Source: Clarireedia homoeocarpa
Lineage: Eukaryota > Ascomycota > Leotiomycetes > Helotiales > Rutstroemiaceae
Reading direction: 5' to 3'
DNA: 64,000 bases
Assembly: GCA_001465935.1 (NCBI GenBank)
Contig: LNKV01000025.1
Span: 329,609-393,608, forward strand
Each line of letters opens with the position of its first letter. The first letter of the stretch is position 1. The translations under genes and the position numbers were made by a program. Positions 1 to 10,365 of this stretch are shown piece after piece. A model generated the notes under the pieces. That model worked only from the letters and a program-made list of their open reading frames with translations. It was not told where the DNA came from and ran no database searches.

Positions 1-2
1 AG

Positions 3-378
3 AACGAAATATTTGAGTTGCTTGTTCGCGTCTTGAAGGTGTTGTTGAACAAACAACAGGATCTGAATAGATATACTCAGAGATACGAGTTCGAGTTCAT
101 GAGAGCTCTCAAGTCTAGGGATGCTTGGGCTAGTCCATTGGGTAGTAAAAAGCTGGGGTCTACTGGAAACGAAGGGGGTACAGATCTAGGTGGAGTAATG
201 GAGTTCAACGGCAAACAGTTAAGGTATTTAATTTAGCTCTTAATATCTTGTTCCCATATACTAATATTTTGGATCTGCTAGGTTCAGATTTAATCAAGGC
301 CGGGACCCAAAAATCTTCCAGCACCCGTTCAAACGAAGTAAAAAGCGAAAGAGGAGAAAGAAGAGCAAAAAATCCTAA
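3..378 (+). CDS. 3' end of an unrecognised gene, cut by the window edge
   Basis: An open frame enters from the left edge (codons from base 3, reading N-E-I-F-E-L-L-V-R-V-L) and runs through a helical, charged stretch (RYTQRYEFEFMRALKSRDAW). It would stop soon after base 223, but a good intron lies at 224-281 (donor GTATTT, branch ATACTAAT, acceptor CTGCTAG). Splicing it keeps phase and adds a 31-residue tail that turns strongly basic (FKRSKKRKRRKKSKKS) before TAA at 376-378. The tail looks like a nuclear-localisation or nucleic-acid-binding end. I do not recognise the family, and only about 105 residues are visible. The last exon could be wrong if the intron is not used, in which case the frame ends near 236. 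Confidence 0.5.
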
Positions 379-732
379 CCTTACTTAGCAAAATTGAAAC
401 CAAAGAACACCGGAGGGTAGTGTAAGATGGGAGGATGTAATGAGGGGGCAAGCCTGCCTTCAAACCCCTCATCAGCTGACACAATGACAGAATGGTGGGC
501 ATCTGATCAGTGAGGTTTCCAAATGCCCTTGAAAGAGGGGACGCGTATGGAAGACAATATGTCATCCCGTAGCTGCCCAAAGGCTCCGGCTTCTGTTTTG
601 GATTACAATACAAGATATTTCGCCGAATGAGAAAAAGATAGAAGTTTAGGTGTGCTGCTCGAGAGATTATAAAAGACCTCATGCGTCGACAACCATCCGC
701 GTTACAAAACTTACTCAAGATGTAAGCCTCGC

Positions 733-810
733 ATGTAAGAGCATTGATTGGATGTAAGAGCATTGATTGGATGTAAGAGCATTGATTGGATGTAAGAGCA
801 TTGATTGGAT
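733..810. repeat. 19-bp minisatellite, four copies
   Basis: The unit atgtaagagcattgattgg is repeated head to tail four times without mismatch at 733-751, 752-770, 771-789 and 790-808. An open frame on the minus strand runs through it, but that frame also overlaps the 3' end of the gene at 3-378, so I treat it as spurious. Confidence 0.95.
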
Positions 811-1385
811 CTGCGGTAGGGTAGAGGTTCATGTATTACTAGAAGAAGAAAATGCTCATAGAAAATCGAATCCGCTTCGCTGCTCGCTCGCATCTATTGG
901 GTCTCCATGAAATCTCTTTTCTTACGTCCGTATATCTGTGAATGTTTATTGAGGTCACACAATATCAAGCCATGCCGAGGTCTGGTGTCGTGATCTGTGT
1001 GTTGATGAGTATTCACTGCACATCTCTATACCCGCTGGGTTGTAAATTGATGTATAATAAGTGGGGATGGCTTGGGATGGTATGTTATGTATTTGATTAG
1101 AGAAGTCGTGATTAGTGATCAGGTAGGTAGGTACCTCGATATTCTCCGAGGCCGCATCTCCAGGTCTCAAGTCGCGGTCTATATAAGTAGTGCCAGAATC
1201 GCTCATTGTCTATATATCAGAATAACATCACATCCGCCAATAACATACATAGCAAAGCATTTGCCCAGCTGTAAGAAATAAAGATACAGTCCAGTACCCA
1301 TTTCTCGCATCCAAGTGCACGGAACTCCTTCCAATCAAGAACAGAAAGCCAAACAACCTCCCCGAAAGCAACATCATCCTCCAAA
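811..1385. other. Intergenic region and 5' leader of the NTF2-like gene
   Basis: I see no supported gene. The right half is the presumed promoter and leader of the gene at 1386. Short opposite-strand open frames (955-1206 minus, 1072-1281 plus) overlap each other and show no domain. Confidence 0.5.
1180..1187 (+). promoter_or_regulatory. TATA-box-like element
   Basis: TATATAAG lies about 200 bases before the ATG at 1386. It would place transcription start near 1210-1220 with a leader of about 170 bases. This is sequence resemblance only. Confidence 0.35.
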
Positions 1386-1985
1386 ATGTCCTCCTCCTAC
1401 TTACCCCTCACAGCCCACCGACACGTCGGCCCCATGCCTACTCCCTCCTCGCGCCAGCACCCCGCGCTCCGCTTCCTCGAGTTCTATGTGGAGAAAATCA
1501 ATGGTGCGTCGTACGAGGGCTCGTATCTACCGTATTACCATCCGGAGGCTGTGTTTCATGATGCGACGGGCGTGGATTATGTGGGTGGTGCGGAGGTTTG
1601 GACGTGGATTAGAGGGTTGTTTGGTGCGGGGACGTTTGAGAGGATTGAGATGGAGGCGAGGGAGTTTTTTGTTGTGGGGGTGGGAGGAGAGGAAGGGGGA
1701 GAGGGAAATGAGATTTGGAAGATTTATGGGGAGTGGCTGGCGAGGTGGTGGGTTAAGGGGTCGGGGGAGGTGATTGAGGTGCCTAGAGGAATGGTGTTTA
1801 CGTTGGGGAAGGCGGAGGGGGAAAGTGGGAAGGAAAAGGGGGGGAAAGATGCGAATGGGGATTTGGTGGGGGAGGTGGGGTTTGAGGGCTTGCAGATTAG
1901 AGATGTGAAGTTGTGGTATGATCGGAGTTTGTTGATGGGGATTTTCAAGAGGAGTGAGCAGGAGAAGAAGAAGTTTGGTGTGTGA
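1386..1985 (+). CDS. SnoaL/NTF2-like domain protein, 199 aa
   Basis: Single-exon gene of 199 codons with a good start context (ccaaaATGTCC). The N-terminal half has the layout of the SnoaL/NTF2-like alpha+beta barrel: a first helix with RFLEFYVEKINGASYEG, then LPYYHPEAVFHDATG (the 'yy.pdavf.d' pattern) and VDYVGGAEVWTWIRGLF. The C-terminal half has a Gly/Glu/Lys-rich insertion (about residues 100-160) before a last strand (LQIRDVKLWYDRSLLMGIF). Family members include small-molecule isomerases, hydrolases and many fungal proteins of unknown role, so no substrate can be assigned. The coding strand becomes very G-rich after codon 60, which produces long spurious frames on both strands. No signal peptide, so probably cytosolic. 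Confidence 0.75.
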   Translation: MSSSYLPLTAHRHVGPMPTPSSRQHPALRFLEFYVEKINGASYEGSYLPYYHPEAVFHDATGVDYVGGAEVWTWIRGLFGAGTFERIEMEAREFFVVGVGGEEGGEGNEIWKIYGEWLARWWVKGSGEVIEVPRGMVFTLGKAEGESGKEKGGKDANGDLVGEVGFEGLQIRDVKLWYDRSLLMGIFKRSEQEKKKFGV

Positions 1986-3042
1986 GAGGTTCGGGGTGGC
2001 TGTGGTGGTGTTGTGGATGACTTGGGGAAGTGGAGGAAGTGATGAAAGGTGGATCATGAGTGGTGATTGTATGAAGTGTCATCAGCGAACACGACACATT
2101 AACGTGCTCAAAAGGAAGTGGTAGGAAGGGCGAAAAGAAATTGTGAGATGGACTACCCCCCTCCTAAGAGCCCAATCACACTGATACGACATGCGCTTTT
2201 TGCACTTCGTCGTAGCATGTAAACCTGCTTTGACATCCCAGAGACATGACAAGTGTTGGGTCACTTAGATATAAACTACTCATTCGGAGTTCAAATCCCC
2301 GAATATGTAGTTTCATCGTTTGTCATGGTTGGGGAGATGTAGAAGTGATTCCTTGCTCCGGAACAACCTAAATCCGAGCTTCTTGTCGAAAGACGACATC
2401 AATTCTGTACTCTCCATGCCCGAGAATTCGCTCACAATAACTACCCAAGTCACCTATCACGCTTGCAGATATATCATCGACGCCTTTCATTAGTGCCACT
2501 TTTCATCAGAAATCTTTTTGGTTTCTCAAGGGCCCCCGCTTCAAGCGGTGCAACCTGCCAAAGTTGTGGCAATCCTGTCGGAAGGTTATTCATATGACCG
2601 CAGTGAACTTGGTATCACGAGATTCATCAGTTGTAACAATGATCAATCAGTACCGGGGATGTTGCTCAAATTTTGTTGCCGCCCCCTGGCAATCCAGTCC
2701 CATAAAAGCCTTTTTCATTGCTGCCCAGGTGCAAGGAAACATGCACCTTGCCACCAACCCCCCTCTCAACACAACAAGCGAAAGTAGGCGGGAATCCCAC
2801 TCAATTTTCTTCCCTGGGTTTGGTTCCTTCCCCAGGTTTGGTTCCTTCCCCAGGTTTGGTTCATTCCCCGGGTTTGGTCCCTTCCCTGTCCAGTAGATGA
2901 TGGCTCAAGTGCTATAGAATCATGGAAGTCTTACGGACTGGAATATATTGTCGGATCCGACTCTCTCAAGTCCTTATCTCTCAGCTTTTTACCTCTCACT
3001 TTGGGCATATTAAAAATCTACTACACACATTAGACATACATT
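1986..3042. other. Intergenic region without a supported gene
   Basis: About 1 kb between two plus-strand genes. The overlapping frames at 2518-2900 translate the tandem repeat listed next and look non-coding. A tRNA T-arm-like string (ggagttcaaatccccg) near 2286-2301 has no matching D-arm or acceptor stem. Confidence 0.5.
2810..2886. repeat. Imperfect ~18-bp tandem repeat, about four copies
   Basis: The core ccaggtttggttccttcc recurs about four times with small changes (tgggtttgg, caggtttgg, caggtttgg, cgggtttgg). It lies 160-230 bases before the WSC-protein ATG, so it may fall in that promoter. Confidence 0.8.
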
Positions 3043-6000
3043 ATGGTTTTGCCAATCCTTCTCATCTTATTGTCATTTCTCCAAGCATTTGTGCATTCTC
3101 TAGGACCAACAGATGAAATCCAAGATGCGGACCCAGCACAGTCAGGCTATCTCGACAACCATAACATGCATCCTGCTACAGTAGGCTCTGCAATATTCGG
3201 GATTTTATGGAAGAACAATTACGGAAACAACAAGGAGAAATGGTATGCCAAACCCTTGGTGTATACGCCTCCAGGTGGCTCGCAGCTGGTATTCATCGCT
3301 TCGTCTATGAATATCATTCGAACTCTGGATGCCGTCAACGGGAGTTTACTGAATTCCAGGACCGTTCAGTCACCTTTCCTACAAAGTGATCTAGGGTGAG
3401 TCTAGTAGATATCTCGCCAAATAGCCTGTGCTAACTCAAGCAGATGCACCGATATACCAGATTATATTGGCATTATCGGCACTCCAATTATCGATCCGGC
3501 AACAAGCATTGTTTACTTCTTCAGCAAGGGATACAAAAATGGAGCATCCAGTGGCGGTGTTGCCAACGGTACTCTCGGCGGATGCATGTTCAAGTAAAAG
3601 CTAACGCGGGCAGGAATCTACAAGTTCTATGCCGTGGACATTAACACACTGCAAGATATACCGGGGTTTCCCATCTTCATCGATGGTCATTTTGCAGACA
3701 ATGATAATGCAAGGTATTTATGATTCAAAGCCAGATTGTGTGATCTGCGCTTACGTATCCAGATACTTCCTTGGTGGTACCGTTCTTCAAAGACCCTCTT
3801 TGACACTTATAAATGGGGTTGTGATCGGTGCTTTCGGGGGTCATTGTGATCTTTTCAACTACACTGGAATGCTGGTCGGAGTCAGCACGACTTCTGGAGT
3901 GGGTATCACATCAATATTTGCTATGGAATCTAGCCCAGGTGCTCCTCCTGTTCAAGCAGACTTCAATGTGCAACAGGGAGGAAAAGCTGGTATATGGCAA
4001 GGAGGTATGGGCTTGGCCACCGATGGAAATCGTTTGTTTCTTGCTACAGGGTAAAGTAATCTACAAGTCTCAAGAAACGGGCTGTACTGACGTGGATAAA
4101 GAAACGGAGAGGGACATGCGAATGGTGATGTTCCTGCGTCTGGTAGAACCCCTCTTTCAACCCTGGATGAGGTTGTTGGAAACTTCGGCGTTTCTTCGTC
4201 AGGAAAGATCACTTTGACGGATTATTTCGAACCTTACGAATACGTGTCGATGGATGCAGGGGACAGAGACCTAGGATCTGGAGGTGTTGCCTTGCTTGAC
4301 CCTACAGTTTTCGTTGGAACTGGAGTATCAAGAATCGCAATTGTGATTGGGAAAAATGGAAAATCATAGTATTTTTGTCGCATGTCTGAGAAGTTCTAGC
4401 TAACTCGAAGTTTAGTGTTTTGAATGCGAACAATCTAGGAGGTTTCAAGCAGGGACTAGGAGGTGAGGCTTCATGCCGGTGCTAAATATATGCTGACAAT
4501 TAGGAAGGAACTGACAACATACTGCAAACCATCATTGCACAAGGCTCTATTTTTGCTGGTCCGGGATCATATCCTCTCGAAGGGGGCTACATATAGTAAG
4601 TCTACCGGTCTTTTAACCTATTTACAGGCCTATCTAACCACACGCTTGCAGCTTTACACCCGTTGGTGAGTTATGCAATGAGCTACTCCTCCAGGTAGTC
4701 TAATTTGGATCTGATAGGATTCCCAACAATGTGTTACAAACTTGGACACGATGCACAAGGTGCACCTTTATTCACATTGTTCGGACAAACTCAAACCAAC
4801 TCCGCAGGAGTTGTTGGGATAGGTAAGCTAACACATTTTCTCATTTGCTATAGGTAATTACTACTTAAGGGCTTGCAACATTAGATGGACCTAGGCTCTC
4901 TTCTCGCAACACAGTTAAGTGCAAATGCAAGCTAGATGCAAGCTGAATGTGGGAAAAAGCGGTTGTTTCAACTTGCACTAAAAGTTCTGTCACATTGTCT
5001 GGAATGAAACAGCTCAACAATTGGAAGCACGATTCATTACTACATTCACTGGCAGATGATCATCACAGTCTGTGCTGATGTTCTGGTAGGAATTCCCACC
5101 GTCACTACTTACAAAGGTCAGGCAGGAACAGGGATTCTTTGGGTATCCGATCCGAATGCGGGGCTGAAAGCATTTAACGCCGTTCCAGTAAATGGAATCT
5201 TAACACCAATTTCGCTACCACCGACAGGAGGCTTGAACAAGTTTCAGCGCCCAGCATTTGGAAATGGTCGACTTTATGTCTCCGATACCAATGGTAATGT
5301 CATATGCCTAGGTTCACCTGTCGCTCTGCCACTTCAATGTTCGCAGCCAGTTGATTTCGGGCAAGTTGCCATAGGCTCAACTGGGACGCAACTTGTTAAC
5401 TGCACAGTACAGATTGCGATAACTTCCGTGAATGGCTGCACTACAGGAGATAAAACCTGGCAGTGTCTCAACTCAACATTACCACAAGGTCCGCTGGCTC
5501 AAGGCGCCACATTTTCGTTTCCTATAACTTGGAACTTAACTCAGGCGTCAATTAACGATGCTCAGAACGCCTCGTTCGGACATGTATTGCCAGGTGTTGC
5601 AAGCACAAGTCTTGACATTTATACCACAAATGCTGTACCGAAATACAGCACTGTTGTCCCTGTCTCTCTGTCTGGAACCACTGTGAGCAAGAGTCCGTTC
5701 CTAAATATTGCACCAGCAGAAGTAGATCTCGGTGGTATAGTTGTTGGATCTCAGGCAGTATCCTCTGGTCTTTCTGGCACAGTCATCGTGTCGAACATCG
5801 GTGCAAAGATGCTTAATATCCTTGGGACTGCTTGGACGCCGAACATCTCGCCTGATGATAGTAGCCCCATATACACAAATATCACAAATGGTAGCTTAGG
5901 GAATGGTTTTAGTTCAACAGATATCCCCAAGGCTGGTGATACAATTGCGAGCGGTGGCTCAATCACCATACCTCTGAACTTTCTGAGCAATGTAACAGGA

Positions 6001-8024
6001 GCATATTCTACGTTTGTTGAGTTCTGGACTGATGGCGGTAATGGAAATGTGTACCTTACCGGAAGCGCTTCTACTGCTCCAGTCGCCAATATCTCAATAG
6101 CTACCACAGAAGGCGGGTGGGACTTTTCCAAGCCGGCGCTGATGAATTTCGGAAATGTCTTGGCTGGAACAACTGTTACTTCATATATTCGAATTTGCAA
6201 TTCTGGAGGTTCAGCACTTCTCATAACGAAAAGCAAGCCTCCGATTGATACAGAACTTCTGGCTCCAAACTCCGCCGTTGATCTTCACGAAGGGCAAGTC
6301 ATTGACGTCAATACGTGTGCAACTGGTGCAGTATCAATTGTTGCAGCTCCATTGGGTGTAAATCGACTTGATCATGTTGTTTCCGATGTCTGGATCTTAA
6401 ATGTCGAGTGAGTTGATTAATATTGAAATGCGATAAATTGGGACTGACATGAATAGTGATATCACTTTTGGTGTTCATGATGTTGGCGTAACAGCCAATA
6501 TCGTTACGAGACAGGTTGGCCCGTTGCTGTCGAATGGGTCCGCGGAGTATCTATATCTTGGATGCTATTATGATGGAGGCGACAGGCAACTTTCAAAGAC
6601 GACCGACAATGCCACAAATGAAAATGGTTGGTGTCAGACATACTGTTTTGGTTTAGGCTATATATTCGCGGGAACAGAGTACCGTAAGTTCTCGGGACAT
6701 CGCTGCTGAATAACCACTGACCTGAAGCAGACACAGAATGTTGGTGTGGAAATTCTGCACCAACAGCAGCGAAATAGTAAGGCTCGAAACATGTGGATTT
6801 GACGTATACTTATATTTTTTTTGCAGTAGTGATCCCTCCCTGAATAAGTGTACGTTTAGTTGTCCCGGGGATACAACTCAAGCCTGCGGTGGAGATGGAA
6901 CATTCCTATCAGCCTATTATGACAGATCGAGGTATGTCCCTGGCGGCGATTCGATACCGGGTTTATCAAATCCATCTGGCGGAAATGCCACCTCGACAAG
7001 TACAGCTGCAACAAGTACGGCTTCTGCGACCCCAACGCCAAACAGTCCAGTAATCGTGCAGAACATCGGTCAATATGTGTTCGCAGGTTGTTACACTGAA
7101 GCCACTACCGGTAGAGCCTTAACCGGTAGTACTTATGCAAATGATAATATGACCATCGAAAGTTGTTACACATTCTGTTCTGCATTCGCATGGTTTGGTG
7201 TGGAGTATCGGAGGGAGTGTACGAGAATAACACAATCCTTACTTTGGAGATCGAGCTCATATATACTATAGGCTACTGTGGAAATACCCTCAATGCTGGC
7301 AGCGTTGTATCAACGACTGGAAATACCTGCTCGTTGACATGCATGGGCAATTCTTCAGAATATGTAGGTACATCGTACCATTCTTCAATGCACTCTCATG
7401 TTATTGACCTGCTCTAAACAGTGTGGTGGAGCGTTACGACTACAGATGTACCACAATGGTACAGGAGCTAGCTCAAAACCTGCTACCAATTCCAGCACAT
7501 CCCCCGCTCCGAGTGGTACTATAACGTCGGCGGCCTCGACTTCCGCTGTGTCCGAAACTTTAGCACCCATAACACAGTCCGTATCGAGCAACGCAACTAG
7601 CATTAACCCATCAATCACAACGTCAACCAGTCCCTCGGTATCGACTACCGTAACTCACGGGTTTACCTTAGTAGGATGCTTCAGCGATCCTGCCGACGGA
7701 CCAATCCAAGGTCATAATTTACTCAAATTTTTCTCAAACGATTCAATGACACCTGAATTATGTATTTCATCGGCTCTCGCACAAACGACGGCCAAACCAC
7801 CTATTACCTATAATTATATTGGTCTAGAGTACGGGAGAGAATGTTACGCGGGGACATCGCCGCCAACACCTGAACCAACTAGTCTGACCGGAGCACACGC
7901 TTGCACCATGTCTTGCAAAGGGGATCCAACTGTTAGCTGCGGAGGACCAAATATGTACAATCTGTATGCAGCCACAGCCGTACTAGCCTCCCGGGTAGGT
8001 GCGGTGAGTACGGCTAGCGTCTGA
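3043..8024 (+). CDS. Secreted protein: PQQ-like propeller + Ig-like modules + three WSC domains (1354 aa)
   Basis: Fifteen exons join in phase: 3043-3395, 3444-3568, 3614-3713, 3763-4050, 4102-4368, 4416-4462, 4508-4595, 4652-4665, 4718-4822, 5090-6407, 6457-6683, 6731-6776, 6827-7218, 7272-7363, 7422-8024. Residues 1-20 are a signal peptide (MVLPILLILLSFLQAFVHSL). About residues 30-530 form a PQQ/quinoprotein-like beta-propeller (IIGTPIIDPATSIVYFFSKG, GGMGLATDGNRLFLATG, FGNGRLYVSDTNGNVICL). About 530-910 hold three Ig-like 'choice-of-anchor' modules, each opening with VDFG/VDLG/MNFG plus a VG or AG turn. Three WSC domains follow (YLGCYYDGG..., FAGCYTEATTGRALTG..., LVGCFSDPADGPI...) with the usual spaced cysteines, joined by Ser/Thr-rich, likely O-glycosylated linkers. 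WSC domains bind wall glycans, so a cell-wall or matrix role is likely. No transmembrane or GPI tail is visible. Catalysis is unproven. Confidence 0.85.
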
Positions 8025-8967
8025 GATGTGGTTTTGCTAGAAATCATTGGCTGTTGCTTTGATCTTGCAATTTCACAAGCCAATTTGGCGGCAAAAGTAT
8101 AGAGAGCAAAAGATTCTTAGTCTGATAGTGTTCAAGCTCAGCTTTATGATTTGTAGTAAGAATTGTTTTGACCATATTCGGCTTCGTTCTACAAAGTAAC
8201 TATGCTCTCTGATCCCCTGTTATAGAGAATTGCGCTCAAGTTTTACTCGCGAATGATGCATGCGAATGATGATGTGTGATGCATGCGAATGATGTGTGAT
8301 GCATGAGACCCCAGTTCCATCGTGCAGGATGCTGTCGCCGTTTCCGTTGCAGTGTGCACTATTGGTGAAAGTATCCTTGCAGCCCGAACTTAGTTACAAG
8401 CAATCGAAAATGCAAAAAATGTAAGGCGTAGGAGAATGCTGGAGAGATTATTATTGCCTGGCCCAGAAGATCGTATGCATGATTGATCTTGCAAGGAAGG
8501 TGGCCCGACAAAGAATCCAATCATTCATCAGACAATTTATTACGACAAGTCCTTGGATGAGCTTTCTGATTGGTGTCATTCGTCGTTCGATGCTTACTGG
8601 CATATCGGATTCTTCTAGTACTGTACGAGTATGAGGGGTCTCATTTTTGCCGCGCTGATTACTGATGCGTTGTCGAATGAAGATGAATGAAAACTTTATT
8701 TCTGCATGATTTGGGTAACGGTATAAATTCTTTCACACATAATCTGAATAACTTTATTTTACTTTTGCTTCCTTTTTGTCTTTGTTCTTGATTCTTTTTT
8801 ACCCCTTTATAAAGCTTCGCGCGTCAGTCGTTACATCAGACCAGACTTCATCGCATGCTTTTCGCGGCTTGATCTACAATTGCAGCGACTTGCCGCGATT
8901 AGTGCCAACAATTCCCGCACTTACACCAGCCAATCCCCGATTTAAAGAATAAACCTCCCTCCCCCCC
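8025..8967. other. Intergenic region; short direct repeats
   Basis: No gene supported. A direct repeat built from gatgcatgcgaatgatg(atg)tgt occurs about three times at 8254-8306. The last 250 bases are pyrimidine-rich and presumably hold the methyltransferase promoter. Confidence 0.5.
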
Positions 8968-10365
8968 ATGTCCTCCCCCCCAGCCGGCGCCGCTCCGCCC
9001 GCCGCCGCCCCCCAACCCGTCAACCTCGAAGCCGACGACGAAGCCGAGCTCCTCGACGACGGCGACTCAGCGCTGGGCTCCGAAGCCGGCAGCTCCACCA
9101 CCTCCCTCGCCTCCTTCATCACCAAATACCGGCTCGAAAACGGGCGCACCTACCATGCCTACAAAGACGGCAAATACGTGTACCCGAACGACGAGCCCGA
9201 GCAGGAGCGCCTGGATCTCCAGCACCACATCTGCAGCATTATGTTCGATGGCCGCCTGTTCACGTGTCCGATGGATGCGGCAAACGCGAAGCGAGTGCTC
9301 GACGTCGGCTGTGGGACGGGCATCTGGGTCGCGGATTTTGCGGACGAGTGGCCGCAGGCTGAGGTGCTGGGCATCGATTTAAGTCCCATCCAGCCGGCGT
9401 TTGTACCGCCGAATGCGCAGTTTCAAGTGGATGATGCGGAGGAGGATTGGACGTTTGAGGAGCAGTTTGACTTTATTTATGCGAGGATGATGACGGGGAG
9501 TATACAGAATTGGGATAGGTTTTTTGATCAGTGTTATAAGTGAGTTTGTGTTTTTTTGGGGGGGGTGGGGGGTGGCTTTCTTGTGTATCCTGTGTTATAT
9601 TACATGAACGAACTTTGGTAGTTCATGTTGCACCAGGAAAAAAAAGGGAGGGGGGAGGAAGATAAAGATTTCCAGGAGCTAATGCACAGTGCGTTTGCCG
9701 CAGTAATATGGCACCAGGCGCATGGGTCGAACTTCTCGACATCTCTGTCATGGTCACAAGCGCGGACGATACGCTCAAGCCGGACTCGGCGCTGTTAAAG
9801 TGGTCGCAGCTACTGCTGGAGGGGAGCATCAAGTTGGGCAGGGATCTGAATAGTTGTCTTAAGTATAAGACGCAAATGCAGAACAGGGGGTTTACGAATG
9901 TGACTGAGACGATTTATAGTTGGCCGAGTAATAAGTGGCCAAAGGATCCGAAGGCTAAGGAGTTGGGTGAGTGGAATTTTTTCTTGTTTTGATTATTGGG
10001 GGTGGGAGAATGTAGGGAAGAGTTATGGATGGGAGGGAGTTTCGGGGGGGGTTTATGCTAATGTACTCTTGTGATTTATATAGGAATGTGGAATTTAGAG
10101 AACCTATCAGGTGGCGCATCGGGGTTGAGTATGGCTATATTTACGAGGTTATTGGGTTGGACGGTGGAGGAATTGGAGGTGTTCTTGGTGGATGTTAGGA
10201 AAGATATGAGGAATACCAAGATTCATTCTTATTGGCCTATGTGAGTTGTTTTCTTTTCCCCCTTTTTTCTCTCCATTTTCTCTCCATGTATTGGAGATAA
10301 ATGCTGATTATGGGGGGGGGGGGGGGGGTAGATATGTTGTTTATGCGCAGAAACCTGAAAATTAG
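8968..10365 (+). CDS. Class I SAM-dependent methyltransferase, 341 aa
   Basis: Four exons in phase: 8968-9539, 9704-9966, 10084-10240, 10332-10365. The first ~50 residues are Ala/Pro/acidic and probably disordered. The catalytic fold starts with the fungal signature YRLENGRTYHAYKDGKY and DLQHHICSIMFDGRL. Motif I is VLDVGCGTGIWVADFADEW at about residues 110-130. It is followed by VLGIDLSPIQP (acidic end of strand 2), FQVDDAEEDW and FDFIYARMMTGSIQNW (motif II region). After the first intron come MAPGAWVELLDI and a C-terminal helical cap. This layout is typical of fungal LaeA-like/secondary-metabolism methyltransferases, but many members have no known substrate. No biosynthetic gene cluster is visible next to it. 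A 17-base G run sits in the last intron. Confidence 0.87.
10312..10328. repeat. G17 homopolymer inside an intron
   Basis: Seventeen consecutive G lie just before the acceptor of the third methyltransferase intron (10241-10331). Its length is likely to vary or be misread. Confidence 0.95.

Noticed and set aside
329..832. 167-codon minus-strand frame.
   Set aside because: Runs through the 19-bp minisatellite and the antisense of the last exon of the gene at 3-378; no domain.
1315..2057. Arg-rich plus-strand frame (1315-1773) and Pro/Leu-rich minus-strand frame (1527-2057).
   Set aside because: Shadows of the G-rich NTF2-like gene in other frames.
2286..2301. T-arm-like ggagttcaaatccccg on the plus strand.
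   Set aside because: A near-perfect T-stem, but no A-box, D-arm or pairing acceptor stem could be found within 90 bases upstream.
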